A stretch of DNA of 64,000 bases from Ectobius pallidus (GCA_964059195.1 CAXKWD010000009.1:87641432-87705431), one strand, 5' to 3'; shown: positions 35,829-47,617, counted from the stretch's first letter. Numbers and translations: made by a program. The notes: a model not told the origin generated them from the letters alone.

Positions 35829-36011
35829 AACAGAATCCTTACTTTATGCGTGTAATATTGGGTCTCCGATAGCCGTTTAATCTTTAAATTGATAACTAAT
35901 GTATCCTAGGGGATACAGGGATTCCTGAAAAATCCTGGGCACGGAGTTCTCCGGGAGGGACTTTAAGCCCGTTTCGTAGATTTACGGAACGTAAAAGAAC
36001 TCCAAACCTAA

Positions 36012-36620
36012 ATTAGAGCCTCTGGATAAAATTTCTCGGCCCTTTCACGTCCAAGTAATATCTTAGTTACCGGAGGGGGTTTGATAGGTGATGGGCTTAC
36101 CACCTGTCCCTCTGCCCTCTCTCGAAAAAATAAGCGTAACAAAATTCACATAGGTAACAGTAACCTCCACTTGGGAGCCCTTCGTCCCAACATGGGGGAT
36201 AAGAGGAAACCAGATACAGATGGGTTACAGTCATTTCTTTTAAAGTTATATTAAAGGAAGGAAAATAAATTGGAAGAAAAAATTTAATTCTATATAAATT
36301 GCAGAATAAAGTAGTAATTAGAGCCTCTGGATAAAATTTCTCGGCCCTTTCACGTCCAAGTAATATCTTAGTTTCCGGAGGGGGTTTGATAGGTGATGGG
36401 CTTACCACCTGTCCCTCTGCCCTCTCTCGAAAAATAAGCGTAACAAAATTCACATAGGTAACAGTAACCTCCACTTGGGAGCCCTTCGTCCCAACATGGG
36501 GGATAAGAGGAAACCAGATACAGATGGGTTACAGTCATTTCTTTTAAAGTTATATTAAAGGAAGGAAAATAAATTGGAAGAAAAAATTTAATTCTATATA
36601 AATTGCAGAATAAAGTAGTA
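36012..36620. repeat. 305-bp near-perfect tandem duplication
   Basis: Units 36012-36316 and 36317-36620 differ at only two places I can see: TAGTTACCGG against TAGTTTCCGG, and an A-run one base shorter in the second unit. The long minus-strand open frames here (36097-36474 and 36368-36628) are two phases of the same repeat. Their translation has no recognised domain. The age is either very recent or the duplication is an assembly effect. Confidence 0.95.
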
Positions 36621-37060
36621 AGAAACAAACTATGGGCCTAATCATTGTGATAATTGCTTTCTTCGCAGGCCGGCATGGGGTTATAAATTGTAATTATATT
36701 GTGTAAGAAATTAAGTCCCTCGCCAAGGTTAATTGCACGGGCGAACCTGAGATTGTAATGGATTCCATTTTATAATTTAATAACTTAACAAATGTGCAAG
36801 ACCAAATCAAATGATATTTTTTTTTAACGAAAAGTAAATGTCTAAATGACATTAATCTATAATGTTTGTTGCTACTTGTTACCTGTCCAGCAATGCTATC
36901 ATCTCATGTGTATGTATCATCCTATCTCTCCCATTTTCTCAATATTAGTTATAAATAAAATTATCATATAGTTTCAAGCACATGCGTTTGATCAAGTTAG
37001 CCAACTCTTTTTCTTCATCTCTTACAACCATCACGACTGGCATAACAATAGAGTCTAACA

Positions 37061-38194
37061 CAGGGGAAGACAGAAGCTTGCTCTGTGACGTCACTGCTTA
37101 CTGCTCTCACTGCTCGTGTTATATCTCTGCGAGGAGCATGTGAAATGTAGGCATCAGTGAACAGGGGGGAAGAGAGGGGCGTTAGTATTGCGGGCAGCGG
37201 GAATTTAGGGGGTTAGAACTTACGTAATACGTGTTTCCGAGTTAATGAAACATCAATCGATTTTTTTGATAGTTTATCGGTTAATTACAGCGCAGCAGTT
37301 TAACATATTATAAATAATTCTATTTTTCTATTCTGTGAGAACAATTCCCTTTCCACAAAATCTATGTTCTTTGACAAAAATAGACAATAGGCTACTATCA
37401 TTTGAATTAACATAATTCACTACAGTAAAAATGATAAAAAAAATGAACTGAATTAATGACCATACAAGCTCGTCTGCACCTTAGATGATACAAGATTACA
37501 GTAACAATTTTCTGACTTTCCTGTCTCCTTTTCTTTAACAAGTTTATCAATGTTGGGACGTAATGTTTGAGCAATATTTAATCGAAGACTACATTTAGGT
37601 TGTGATTTAACAATGTACTTCTTGATTTGAGCTTTGCACGTTTCATTAGTGAAAAAAATTGTTCGGCCACATATGTCGATCCAAAATTACATAATATTCG
37701 TGCGGCAAGTCTCGGGAATCTGGTTTCAGAGAAATTTCTGTAAAATTTACCCAAGACCACTTTACGTTCGTAGGCCTATTTGTCCTTTAACAGATCGTCG
37801 CATTGTAAGTTTAGCAGTTCCAACTGATACCGGCAAGGAACGTCTTTGGCATTAACTGAATATGGGGTAGCAAAACGTTTAAACATTGGAGAAAGGTTTT
37901 CCACATCCTGAAACCTCGATTCGAACTGAAGAAGAATGTTTTGCAGAACTAACACATGTTCTGCAGAGAGAACACTATCAGGATCGCGTACTTGCAATAA
38001 CTTTGAAAAATGCTCCGTATTTCCAACCAGAAGTTGTTCTACCCACAGAGCTAAAGTGAATAGGTCCTCTAGTACCTAGCTCTAGCGTACTCTAAACACC
38101 CCTACTACCGTGCGCTCTTGCTGACGTCACACACAAGGGATCCGCATGCTCTTGCTCCACGAACGTCATCACAAGACGTAGTTGACTTCCCCTG
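37061..38194 (-). mobile_element. Internally deleted hAT element, 1.13 kb
   Basis: Ends CAGGGGAAG...CTTCCCCTG with perfect 8-bp duplications GTCTAACA (37053-37060 and 38195-38202). Subterminal TGACGTCA-type motifs occur at both ends (GTGACGTCAC near 37086, GACGTCACAC near 38123). It encloses the C-terminal part of a hAT transposase on the minus strand (see the pseudogene at 37505-38062), so it is a deletion derivative of an autonomous element. Confidence 0.92.
37505..38062 (-). pseudogene. hAT transposase, C-terminal remnant
   Basis: Read on the minus strand from about 38062: LALWVEQLLVGNTEHFSKLL, then QNILLQFESRFQD, FKRFATPYSVNAKDVP, QLELLNLQCDDLLKDK, an in-frame TAG at 37776-37778, then KFYRNFSETRFPRLAARIL, CNFGSTYVAEQFFSLMKRAK and SRSTLLNHNLN. 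After that a one-base shift is needed to continue into RLNIAQTLRPNIDKLVKEK. The FGSTY-EQ-FS-MK-K...R..L block is the C-terminal dimerisation (hATC) motif of hAT transposases, here of the GTF2IRD2/ZBED-like group. About 180 codons remain. The N-terminal zinc finger and the DDE catalytic core are missing, so the protein cannot act. It lies inside intact hAT termini, which confirms its identity. Confidence 0.88.
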
Positions 38195-38202
38195 GTCTAA
38201 CA

Positions 38203-39621
38203 AATAAACCCAAGATTTTATTTAACATAATTGCCCATCCTCAATTGGGGTTGCCACTGACATCGGGAAGTCGATATTACATCACTGATATTGCCCAAGA
38301 AAATAAAAATTTAAAGTAGGCCTACAGAACATGCAATCATAGTATTTTGTTTGCTATAATTTTCTACTTTATTCCTATAGGATAGGCTGGATAGCAGTTG
38401 GTAAACAGATGTAAAATATGAAGGACAGTTAGTAGTCCTACTTTCTTTCCAGATTATACTTTTTACTACAGTATTAATATAAACTCGATCGTATAAGGTA
38501 CTCTTGTTATGCAGGTGTTCTTACTCATTGCTAATTAAATCGCAGAATAGTTTTAAGGAGAATTCTTGTAGGCCTACTATACTGCTCTAATGTTTTGGGG
38601 TCTATATAAATATTTATATCACTCGTCTTTTGGGATTATCCCTATGCCTGAAGGTAGTATGTGCTTATCTGTACCAGTGATCAAACTATTTTATAAGTAC
38701 CATTGTTATTGGACGTCCAGCAAGAATGGTTCCTCATTGCAAGAAAGGAATTCTGTACTTTCAAAATATATGGGAAAAACAGATTTTACAGCATAATAAA
38801 TACTTTCCTCAGTCTTCAGGAAAGAAAGAAAGAGTCAGTTGCAAGTTCAGCAGAGAGAAGACAGAACAGAATAGTAAGAATACTTTTTCACGCCTACACT
38901 AGAAGAGCTACAGTTCACTATTTACACTCATCAAGTCCGAGAGTTCTGCCGGTTACCATAGAGATAGCAAGAAAGTATTTGTACAGGTCGAAAATTACTT
39001 CACAAAGCTCTATGCAAAACATTTTGTGAGAGGTCTCTTGGCTTCTTATTCCGCGTAGCCCTTAGGAAGGCTGCAGATTTCACGGCCTTTGATACTTAGT
39101 ACAATTTTATTACTTTCTTATTTTTTTCTCTCTCAGAAAGGGTTAAAGAGCTTCAAAGGGTCTCCGAGAGCTTTTAATTTCACGGCTGCTTACACGGCAT
39201 ATAATGTGGACCAAACAACTAAATTATTATCCAAAGTATTGAGAAAAACATTTGTTCAGTTCTGTTTTAAGATTTTGACAAATTTATGGATTTTAAAAAT
39301 ATCCTACACAAGTATAGCCTACTATTTTAAGCTAAACACACTTCTCTCCCTCTACCCTAAACATGGACCTCGCTTCTCAACCCGATGCAGAGGAAATGAT
39401 AATATTGCTGGAGTGTGCATTCATTTATCTCAGCCTAATGCAAAGAACTGTTGTTCACGAGAACTGTATCTTATATGGTATTCACCAACGAACATTTTGT
39501 ACGCGGTCACAAATCAGCAAATTAGTGTACCTCACAGAACTATATAATTATAATGAACTGTCTTTCAATGAGGTCGACCATGAAGGGTAATCATCGGAGA
39601 ACGTCATCTGCCCTCGTGTAT
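38203..39621. other. Intergenic sequence, no gene recognised
   Basis: A few open frames of 68-152 codons (the longest 39089-39547, plus strand) have no motif I recognise and overlap each other in different frames. Not called. Confidence 0.45.
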
Positions 39622-39712
39622 TGAACTCTGGTTTGTTCAATTGGTAGAGCATAAGCACAGAAGTCCGAAGGTCGCGTGTTCGAGTACCGGAGTCAGAATT
39701 TTTTCTCCTAAA
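39622..39712 (+). repeat. tRNA-derived SINE head (family E-like)
   Basis: GTTCAATTGGTAGAGCATAA is a good A box and CGCGTGTTCGAGTACCG a B box. It ends in AGAATTTTTTCTCC. No acceptor-stem pairing or CCA context, so a SINE rather than a tRNA gene. Confidence 0.7.
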
Positions 39713-39848
39713 TATTAACAAAAACAATAATCTGTGGAAGAACGAACGCATATCTTTAAAACATAAGTACGTTCATTCAAATGCTAAGAGCCGCGTTCCT
39801 ATGTGCAAAGTGATAGTACGAGTAAGATAAGAATTCTGAAAAATCTGA

Positions 39849-39927
39849 AAGACTTCATCGGGATCCAAACCCGCGACCTTCCGAATTGTACCGTAGTGCC
39901 TCAACCTACTGCGCCACAGCGTACCCC
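39849..39927 (-). repeat. tRNA-derived SINE head (family C), copy 2
   Basis: The minus strand reads GGGGTACGCTGTGGCGCAGT AGGTTGAGGC..., with a B-box-like GCGGGTTTGGATCCCG. Same family as 10503-10590. Confidence 0.65.
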
Positions 39928-40129
39928 ATTCATTGGAGTACAATTATCAAATTAAATGAGGGCACTGATGTCTGGTTCCTAAATATAGTCGCAAGTGCAC
40001 GACATCATCAAAGGAGGTAAACATAACATACGCAGTTCTGTCCTCAGCATTATAGAAGGAATGAATTCTGTCGCCTATATTTCCTTCCCCCCAAAGCTGG
40101 AATAGACAAATCTGAAACGGAACGGTACC

Positions 40130-41490
40130 GTAATGGACCAATATCAACAGAGTATTTATAATGCAAAAAAGAATTTTAAGAGTAATTTTTAATCTTGGGC
40201 AAAGAGACTCTTTAAGAGAAGTTTTTAAAACTCAAAATATTTTAACATCAACAGGTATTTCAATATATAGAGCGGCCATGTTTTCCAGAAGAAACAAAAG
40301 CAGTTTTATAAGTAACAATGAAATCCATAATCATGACACTAGAGGAAGCAATAATATTCATATCAATAAATCTACTCTTATACAATTCAACGGCCCTAAA
40401 TAGCGTGCTTGCTCGCTCGCCCGCTTCGTGAGACATCGGGTATACTCGGCGATGTTCGTCTCTCGCAGTGTAAACTTTCATGACGACTACAAAATTAGGT
40501 AAACCGCTATTATTTAAGGCCTAAGTGAAATGAACACAATGAACAAATATTCTAATTTTATTTTTACTTATAATTTTCATAGCTCTGAACCACAAACATG
40601 TTTAATAATCTACCAGTGAAAATTTCTTAAAAATCCTGGAGTCAATGAATCATGGCGGGCGAAGCACCGGGGGCACCAGCAGTAAAATATTGATGGTTTA
40701 ACTCTTGAAATATCGCTGATAATAATCCAAATAAACCATTCCTTCCCTTGAAACATTATATAATTTCTGAAAATTACACTGAATTGATAAAATAAAATTA
40801 ACATCATATTCATGTCAATAAACAGTCGAGAAACAATACGTATTATGTGTTCACAGGTTCTTTGGAACTGCATAATCGATTCTGATATAGTTTTCGCAGG
40901 GAGCGCTTTCATATCGTGGAATGTACTCTAAAGCAGGAATTTTAGCTGTTTCATTAATAGCCTATTATTAATGGCTTAGTTTATGAATGATTTGCGTGCA
41001 AGTGTTAATAAATATAATGCTTTAATAATTATTATACTCTTAATTTTTAATTTTTAAATGAATTATCGTGGGCGAAGCCACGGGCACCTCCTAGTACAGT
41101 ACATTCAAGTACACAAAATCTCCTATGCACACAATTAGCCTTGTCACTAACATGTTACCAACCGAAATAATTGAAGTAAATGAAGTAAACTCATTTAAAA
41201 GAAAGCTGAAACATTATTTGTGCGCTAAGACATATTATACTTTTAATGATTTTTGTCATGACTCTAGAATTTCTGTAGTTTTTGTATTTTATTATTATTG
41301 TTTCACTATCATATTTAAGTTACTCTGAATTTTCTACATATTTTATTGTTATTATCATTGGTTTCTTTGTTCACTGTGTTGACTGTCATGTGATTTTTAC
41401 AAAGACACTGTGTATCTTGACAATGTCTACCTATACGTTGTATAGCTTATAGACGTAATAAAATAATATAATAATATAATATAATAATTG
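40130..41490 (+). pseudogene. CR1/L2-like non-LTR retrotransposon 3' end, interrupted
   Basis: The first part (40152-40400) reads VFIMQKRILRVIFNLG, RDSLREVFKTQNILTSTG, NNEIHNHDTRGSNNI and ends at GPK. These are the thumb/C-terminal motifs of CR1-group reverse transcriptases (QK-x-IR-I, R-S-CRE-F, N-x-x-HNH-TR). A 694-bp Helitron interrupts at 40401-41094. Skipping it, the frame resumes at once with YSTFKYT and continues to LPTEIIEVNEVNSFKRKLKH and YLCAKTYYTFNDF, the usual last segment of the protein. A 3' UTR and an A/T microsatellite-like tail (ATAATATAATA, to about 41490) follow. The 5' part, with endonuclease and RT fingers and palm, is absent: a classic 5'-truncated copy. In life it would reverse transcribe its own RNA at a nicked target. 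Confidence 0.85.
40401..41094 (+). mobile_element. Helitron inserted precisely in the retrotransposon frame
   Basis: The 3' end has the Helitron signature: stem CGTGG/CCACG with loop GCGAAG (41067-41082), eight bases, then CTAG followed by host T. Removing 40401-41094 restores the reading frame across CCTAAA^TACAGT with no target duplication, as expected for A^T insertion. The 5' end is TAGCG rather than the canonical TC, possibly a substitution. A second, weaker 3'-end-like sequence (GGCGAAGCACCGGGGGCACC, near 40657-40676) lies inside, so the element may be composite. No Rep/helicase frame. Confidence 0.85.
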
Positions 41491-41886
41491 TTTGTAAAAT
41501 ATGTGATGGACAATCTATTATACAGAATAACCACATAGGCCCTACGTTGTGTTCCAGCACGCCTGGGTATTTAAAATTAAAAACAGAGTAATGTAATTTA
41601 CAGAGCATCTATTGTGTACAGGGAGAAACAAACACGGTGGTCTCCAGCGGTACACGTTCATTCTGCCAAACTCGTGCAAAACATTCATCTGTACACGACC
41701 AGTTCCACCGCAACAAAAGGAAAATGTTAAGACATGTATGGACAAAATATGACCCGATTACAATGGCTTTCGTGCATCCCTTTTAAAAAAATCGACGGTT
41801 TTGCCTTTAACCTAGGATTGTCGTAATCCAGGAGGGTAAAACCAGGACATCATTCACCTACTCGATTGTCGATTCTAATATCATAC

Positions 41887-42172
41887 TCCATGGCGCTACA
41901 TCCCTGAAGGAAACAAGGCCTACCACCCGACCGCTGCGTCATCTACCACAGGCAGATGGCAGGATTGGGGGCATGTGGTCAGCATGTCGACACCCACGGC
42001 CGTTAATGGTGGTTTTCATGACCGGAGCCGCTACTTCTCTATCAAGTAGCTCCTCAATTTGAATCACCCCGTTCCAGACCTCCCTACCTCAGAAAAAGCC
42101 GAGGAGGTACCGGGGATCGAACCCGGACCGACGGATCTGCAGACAGCTAACCACAAGACCACGTCGGCGGTC
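41887..42172 (-). repeat. tRNA-derived SINE (family A), with 12-bp target duplication
   Basis: Minus-strand copy of the SINE at 4414-4733, bounded by CTAATATCATAC at 41875-41886 and 42173-42184. The head is at the right end (reverse complement of CAAGACCACGTCGGCGG), the tail at the left (GGCGCTACATCCCTGAAGG). A B box is present. Confidence 0.9.
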
Positions 42173-42229
42173 CTAATATCATACGAGTATATTGAAAAAG
42201 GTCAACTTTACAGTTTTTTTTTTTTAAAT

Positions 42230-42900
42230 TAATCTGAGAGTTTTATTAAATTACAATTTACAATCTTTCCACTCTATTATTTTTCCATCAAGATGCCACC
42301 CGAATGAGCATAGTGCTCGAGGGCAGTTCAGAAATGAATAAAAAAAGGAAACATTAAAAATAAATGTAAAGTGGAAATTCCAAACGTTCTAAGTGCCTTT
42401 CTTTATATAATAAAAGCTGCAATACTTTATATATCATGGGATAATACATAGATCAGAGCCATCTTATGAGAACGTGCCAAGTCACATAAAACTTGCGTGG
42501 CACTTGCAAAATGAATAGAGGTCATTGGCAACGGCACATAGAACACATTAATGCTGTAAAATCAATTTAGACCAAAATGGCACTTAGACTGTTTGGAATT
42601 TCCACTCTTCAAATATTTATATAATAAACTTAATTATTTTCTTAAATTTGTAATTGTTCTGAATAATTAATTCAGGGTTATTTTTGACAATGGGATAGTG
42701 TAATCTGGGATCGAAACTGGAACTGTGTTTAAGACCTGCGTACGTGAAACTTTTAATTAAAGGATTTGTTTGGTTTCGTGTTGTATTGTATGTATGGGGA
42801 TGTAGATATAATCTAAAGCCTGAATTTCTATGAACATGACTTAATAAAATAGATTTATAAATTTGATAGACGTCTTATGCTTTAATCGCGGAAAATATTA
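42230..42900 (-). mobile_element. Possible minus-strand non-LTR retrotransposon remnant
   Basis: A discontinuous minus-strand translation gives short RT-thumb-like stretches (for example RRLSNL, SFTYAGLKHSSSFDP). The segment ends toward a GAACTGCCCTCGAGCACTATG tail near 42306-42330. Several stops. Identification is tentative. Confidence 0.3.
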
Positions 42901-42904
42901 ATTC

Positions 42905-43308
42905 AGACGACTGAAGGAGGATGCCAAACATATTTTGATTGAATGCAACAGGACTAGTGAGTTTAGGAAACCGTTGCTAGAATCTTATTTTAGTAATATT
43001 AATGAAGATATTGCTTATATAAAAATTAATACAAACAGGGCTGAAATCCTCAGAGAAATAGGAAAATACCTTTCCAGAGTCAAAACAATATGGGGGGATC
43101 CGTCACGAGTGCCTAATCAGGGCCACTTGCTACTAGGTTTTAGTGGAATTTTATTCTGTTTTATTTTGTTTTGTTGTGTATAGTTTCTTGTTTGTTTTAC
43201 GCTTGGGTTTGTTTCTTTGTCTTTATTTGAGACGTACAAACATCCCTGTAAATAGCCTACGCTACATCAGGGATGCGAGTACCAATGCAAGTAAATTTAT
43301 GCTTGACC
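42905..43308 (+). pseudogene. Non-LTR retrotransposon 3' coding fragment (Jockey/R1-like)
   Basis: In frame from about 42907: RRLKEDAKHILIECNRTSEF, then RKPLLESYF, and a C-terminal tail to the stop near 43139 (or 43183 from the internal ATG at 42935). The D-A-x-H-x-L-x-x-C-x-R arrangement is the second half of the zinc-knuckle-like motif after the RNase H/RT region of Jockey, R1 and related elements. No RT core remains, so the copy is strongly 5'-truncated. It is followed by a short 3' UTR and then directly by an (AAT)n run, the microsatellite tail that some non-LTR families use in place of poly(A). Confidence 0.7.
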
Positions 43309-43340
<32 letters not shown>

Positions 43341-43367
43341 TATTATTATTATTATTATTATTATTAA
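43309..43367. repeat. (AAT)n-(ATT)n microsatellite
   Basis: About ten AAT units switch strand to about nine ATT units near 43340, making a self-complementary microsatellite at the retrotransposon tail. Confidence 0.95.
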
Positions 43368-45304
43368 TTCGGTCGAACAGTCAAAAGGTTTAGATAGACA
43401 AATTGTAATAATATATTCTTCAAGCAAAATGAGTGCAGGGAGAATAGTTTACGTGATAATGGACTGTATTATATATAAGTAGTTTACTTAAATATTGTGT
43501 TTTTAGAATTGAGCAAAGGATAACGAATTTTTATACTGTTTGCACCATCTATTTTCAAAGGCTTGGTGGGCTGTTATCGGGTGCATTGTAACCTGTCCGT
43601 AATAACATGTTATAGCTTACTGTTACTGTGATAGAAGCTTGGCATATACTTCAAGCTTTAGAAGTATGTTGCCCAATGTAATCTAAACGACTTCTCTCAG
43701 CACAGACACATTCAGGTAGACCAAGCAATGAAAGGACAAGTATGACAAGATAGTGATTTCTATGGATTCCTAGAGTGTAGTCAAGTGTCCACCTCACCGA
43801 ACACCTACGACATTTATGGTAATGATGTTCTATTCACAATAGAATGGGAATTTTCACAATATGGTACGCGTAGACTGTTTATTATTAACTAATTTATGTT
43901 GGTCAGAATATATATAACAGACACCCTGATTTCAAAAGGGAAATTTCGTAAGGGAGCTTTGGTTTAAATCGTGTGTTTGGATGAATGTTTTTCGACTATT
44001 AGGATCGAAATTTCTAGAGAATATATTTCTAAGCATTACCTAAGAAAGTTGCCTAGTAAAATGTATGGAAATTTTTATAGCTCGCTACTATAAGTGATTT
44101 CTTTTTACGAACAAGAAAACCGACCAAATTTAAGGTTGTAATGTTCATTAGACAACATAGAAGTGAAGATAATGAAGTAATTAATTTAAATCTTTAGGTT
44201 CGTTGGTTATATTTGATAATGACTACAGCGAAGTAAAAACAAGGACAGCAGCAGGAAATGACGCTTCATTGCTTTGACTGAAGTAATGAAAACACGATAA
44301 CTATCAAAACAAACTAAATTACAGATATACATTACAGCAATTAAATCTACATTAATATACCTACTCGAATAAACTTGAATTAAAAGTCTTGCCAGGAGAA
44401 AAATATGGCTTTGTAATGAGGCTTAAGACTACTGAATAAGCATTTCCTCAATGCAGCGGGTTTAGACAACTGAATAAGCATTTCCGCAAGGCAGTCGATA
44501 TGTCGCAATATGAAGAGTAGAGAAAGTCATGTGATGGTCTATATAAGAATTTTTTTCTGGAGAGGTATTTAATGCAAATTTTAGTTGTTTTTTCGCTTAC
44601 GCTTTTTTAAACAACCTTCACTTTCTTGCTTAGTTGTAGTTGTAGATACTCGCGTAACCAGCGAGCTTACAGTCTACAGATCACGCAGATTCAGTCTGAA
44701 AGCATCACCTGGAGGCACACGAAAATGCAGAAAACTGGATTCTTGCACGAAACTGGAAGCAAGTGAAATCACTCACCAATGTTCTATTTAAAACAGATTT
44801 GATTTCCACATAATCAAGCAGTCGTGCATGCAAAAATTAATGAATGTTTGTACGCTCAATTATACTTGAAGCGATTCACCTTCTGTTATGTCGGGACGAT
44901 TCAAAACGGTATCACGGAAGTTAGATCACTGCCTTTCCCACGATCTGTATTAACCTAATAAATTTAAAACTTTATTAGAATGTGGAGCTTATGGAAAGTG
45001 AATGTCAAAGGTAAAAGGGAAGAGTTTATAGGAACACTCGAAGCCGTCCATTTCCAAATAGATTTACCCATACAATCTTAGGAAATTGTTCGAATATCCC
45101 TGGTTTTATACATCGCGATGCTCAACGTAACTATAGTTTTTCTTCGAGACGGTTGTCAGCAGGTGTATGCACCGGCTACCAGCCATCCAATTGGTCTGGT
45201 ATTCATGTTCTGTTCGGAGATGAGCGCCCCAGGGCCACGGTGCTACTAGTCTCATCTGAGATCAAACTGTGACCTAACATTTTATCTCCACAGAAGTAAT
45301 TATA

Positions 45305-45305
<1 letters not shown>
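43368..45305. other. Intergenic sequence, no gene seen
   Basis: Local tandem similarity at 44432-44500 (ACTGAATAAGCATTTCC twice, 38 bp apart). Nothing else supported. Confidence 0.5.

Positions 45306-45342
<37 letters not shown>
45306..45342. repeat. (AAT)n microsatellite
   Basis: About 12 units. Confidence 0.95.
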
Positions 45343-45344
<2 letters not shown>

Positions 45345-46057
45345 GATAATAATACATAAATAATTACACATAATAATAATGATAATAATAAATTATGCAT
45401 TGATGTAATTCCACAAATGATGCTTATGCTGTGTTCTTAATGTTTTATGCTTTATGATTAAATTGTAAACATTTTTAAAGGCAAAAGAGAAGTATTTAAA
45501 AAAATCACCCAAAAAAAGGGCAGAACTAACCTTGGTAATGTTTTTTGTCTATCTTGTAAAATTTTGTTTTCCTACAAATAGTACCTTTTCGTTATCTGCA
45601 TCATAAATGTCATTGTGTTGTAAAACATATTTTAAAACAATTTTAAGTGACGTCAATCCATGAAGCAAAATAACTTGGGGATATTGAGGAAAAAGCTCGG
45701 AAGTGTGGGTACCTTATACTCATATTATTTTTAATAATTACACTAGTCAACAAAGATTTTTTTTATTTTTTATTTATTTCGACGCATGTTTTATGTCTGA
45801 CAAATCCGAAAGTGTGTTGGATAAATTTTGTAATTGTTTAATGCCATTAACGCATTGCTACCTCATTCCTTCGGTGCCAAGCTCTGAGAGAAGGCTAAGC
45901 AAAAAAAAATGCCAAACTAACTTTTTGGTAAAATAGCTAACCCACAAAATATCCTAGTAAGTAGTAAAATACTGAGAAAAAATCCCCACATAGATAAATA
46001 CCAGCAGAATTAAAAAATATATATTAATATAGCCTACTATGTGTGTCTGTGTGTGTC

Positions 46058-46275
46058 ATGGGTAAAGCTAGAAAACCGAGTAATGTGCTATTTAATGGAT
46101 CAGTTTGGGTAAAGCAAGAAATTCATCTTGACCCAGTAGAGGTTGGGTAAACCTAAAGTTACCCAAGCTAGAAATGTTTTTTTTATCCCGACTTTACCCA
46201 GTTTCTTTTGGATAATGTGCACTATATCCGGGTAAAATTAAGTTTACCTAATTCCCAACTTTACCCTTTGATAAG
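46058..46275. repeat. Cluster of GGGTAAA/TTTACCC motifs
   Basis: About eight copies of GGGTAAA or its complement occur in about 215 bp, in both orientations, with outermost GGGTAAAG and CTTTACCC inverted. It looks like the subterminal repeats of a small TIR element, but no target duplication was found. Confidence 0.5.
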
Positions 46276-47233
46276 TTGAAGGCTAATCTACAAAATAAAC
46301 CTAAAAACAATTCAATTAAACATTTTGTTCTGAACTAGAAAGTACTCCGTCATGTCGAGAATTATGATTATAAATTCTTCCATGGGGTAGTTATTTACAG
46401 TATGCCAATTTAATTTCTGAACAACTATTTCAAATAAAAATCCACAGACAATCACTTACTGATCACAATTACCGGTATATGAGTACATTCTGCTAGATTC
46501 ATTCTGATATATATATATATCGCTCTCCAGGGGTATTTTTAGAAATTCATTCTAACTTTCGAAGAGTAAGATATTGGTTTTTATCTTGGTGGTAGCAATT
46601 TACGCAAGATCACTGGGGCCATTAGAATGGCCACGCGGTACTAAAAGGAATAAACATTTTCATAGCCATGCCCTCCTTTTGAAAGGTAAACCGATGTTGA
46701 TGACACGGCATGACATCTGTGGAATCTTCCTTCAGCATAGGGGGATTTGAGGGTTTGAGGTCATAGTCCGCTGCCATTATGCTAATGGAGAGCTATCATT
46801 GTTCTCATGAAAGTGTGCCCATCTGAGAAATGGGATCCATCATCTCACTCAACGCAAGAAGGAATTTACAGGTGAATGGGCCCCTGATTGTTATAATTAT
46901 TTTATCTCCTAGTTCACAGTAATATAGAGTGCACAAACTGACATGTGCCAAGTACTGTTTTGGAGTTAAATGTGTTAAGTGCACATTTGGAAACACCTTA
47001 GGTATATCTTTATACTATTCAAATGATAATGTGAAAAAGTGAAAAAAAAAACAATAACTTAATACATTTTCCGCAGGAAATATGTGGTAAGTACTTTTCT
47101 TGGGTGCACATTCGTGAAAACTAGGTGTTAAAATGGATTTAGGCCTGCTAAAAACTATAAAATTGTACATAATATATGTGTGCACTAAACCATCGATGTT
47201 TTTATTTTACACCAATATCCCTATAGCCTATAT

Positions 47234-47617
47234 CAGCGGTTCCCAATCCGTGGGTCGCGGAAGGGTTTCGGGTGGGTCGCGACTCGATCCTAAAACATTG
47301 AATAAACCATCAGAAAAGATAAGAAAAATCGAAACAAATCAAATTGTGTCTTGATTGATTTCTTGGTTCTTGATTTTTGGCATCTTGCTTATATTTTGTC
47401 AACCATTTTCAAATCAGAACACAAATTGTTTATCAATAATCAATCTGTATCTTCAAAAAAGCATATATAACTTATTTGCAATATTTGATGGTAAATTATA
47501 TATACATAAGGAAGGGGTACGATACAAATGTTTTTACTCCACCATGAGCCGATGGACCGTGGAGGTATTCCGATAAGGAAAGATAGGTCGCCAGCTGAAG
47601 AAGGTTGGGAACCATTG
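47234..47617. mobile_element. hAT-type MITE, 384 bp
   Basis: Ends CAGCGGTTCCCAA...TTGGGAACCATTG, the common hAT end type with GGTTCCCAA and an adjacent GGGTCGCG, flanked by perfect 8-bp duplications GCCTATAT (47226-47233 and 47618-47625). Non-coding. Confidence 0.92.

Noticed and set aside
36097..36628. Two long minus-strand open frames (125 and 86 codons)
   Set aside because: Both are readings of the same 305-bp tandem unit in different phases. No known domain, so reported as an observation rather than a gene.
39622..39712. Functional tRNA gene
   Set aside because: A and B boxes look good, but the ends do not pair as an acceptor stem. It shares its downstream block with another tRNA-like head.
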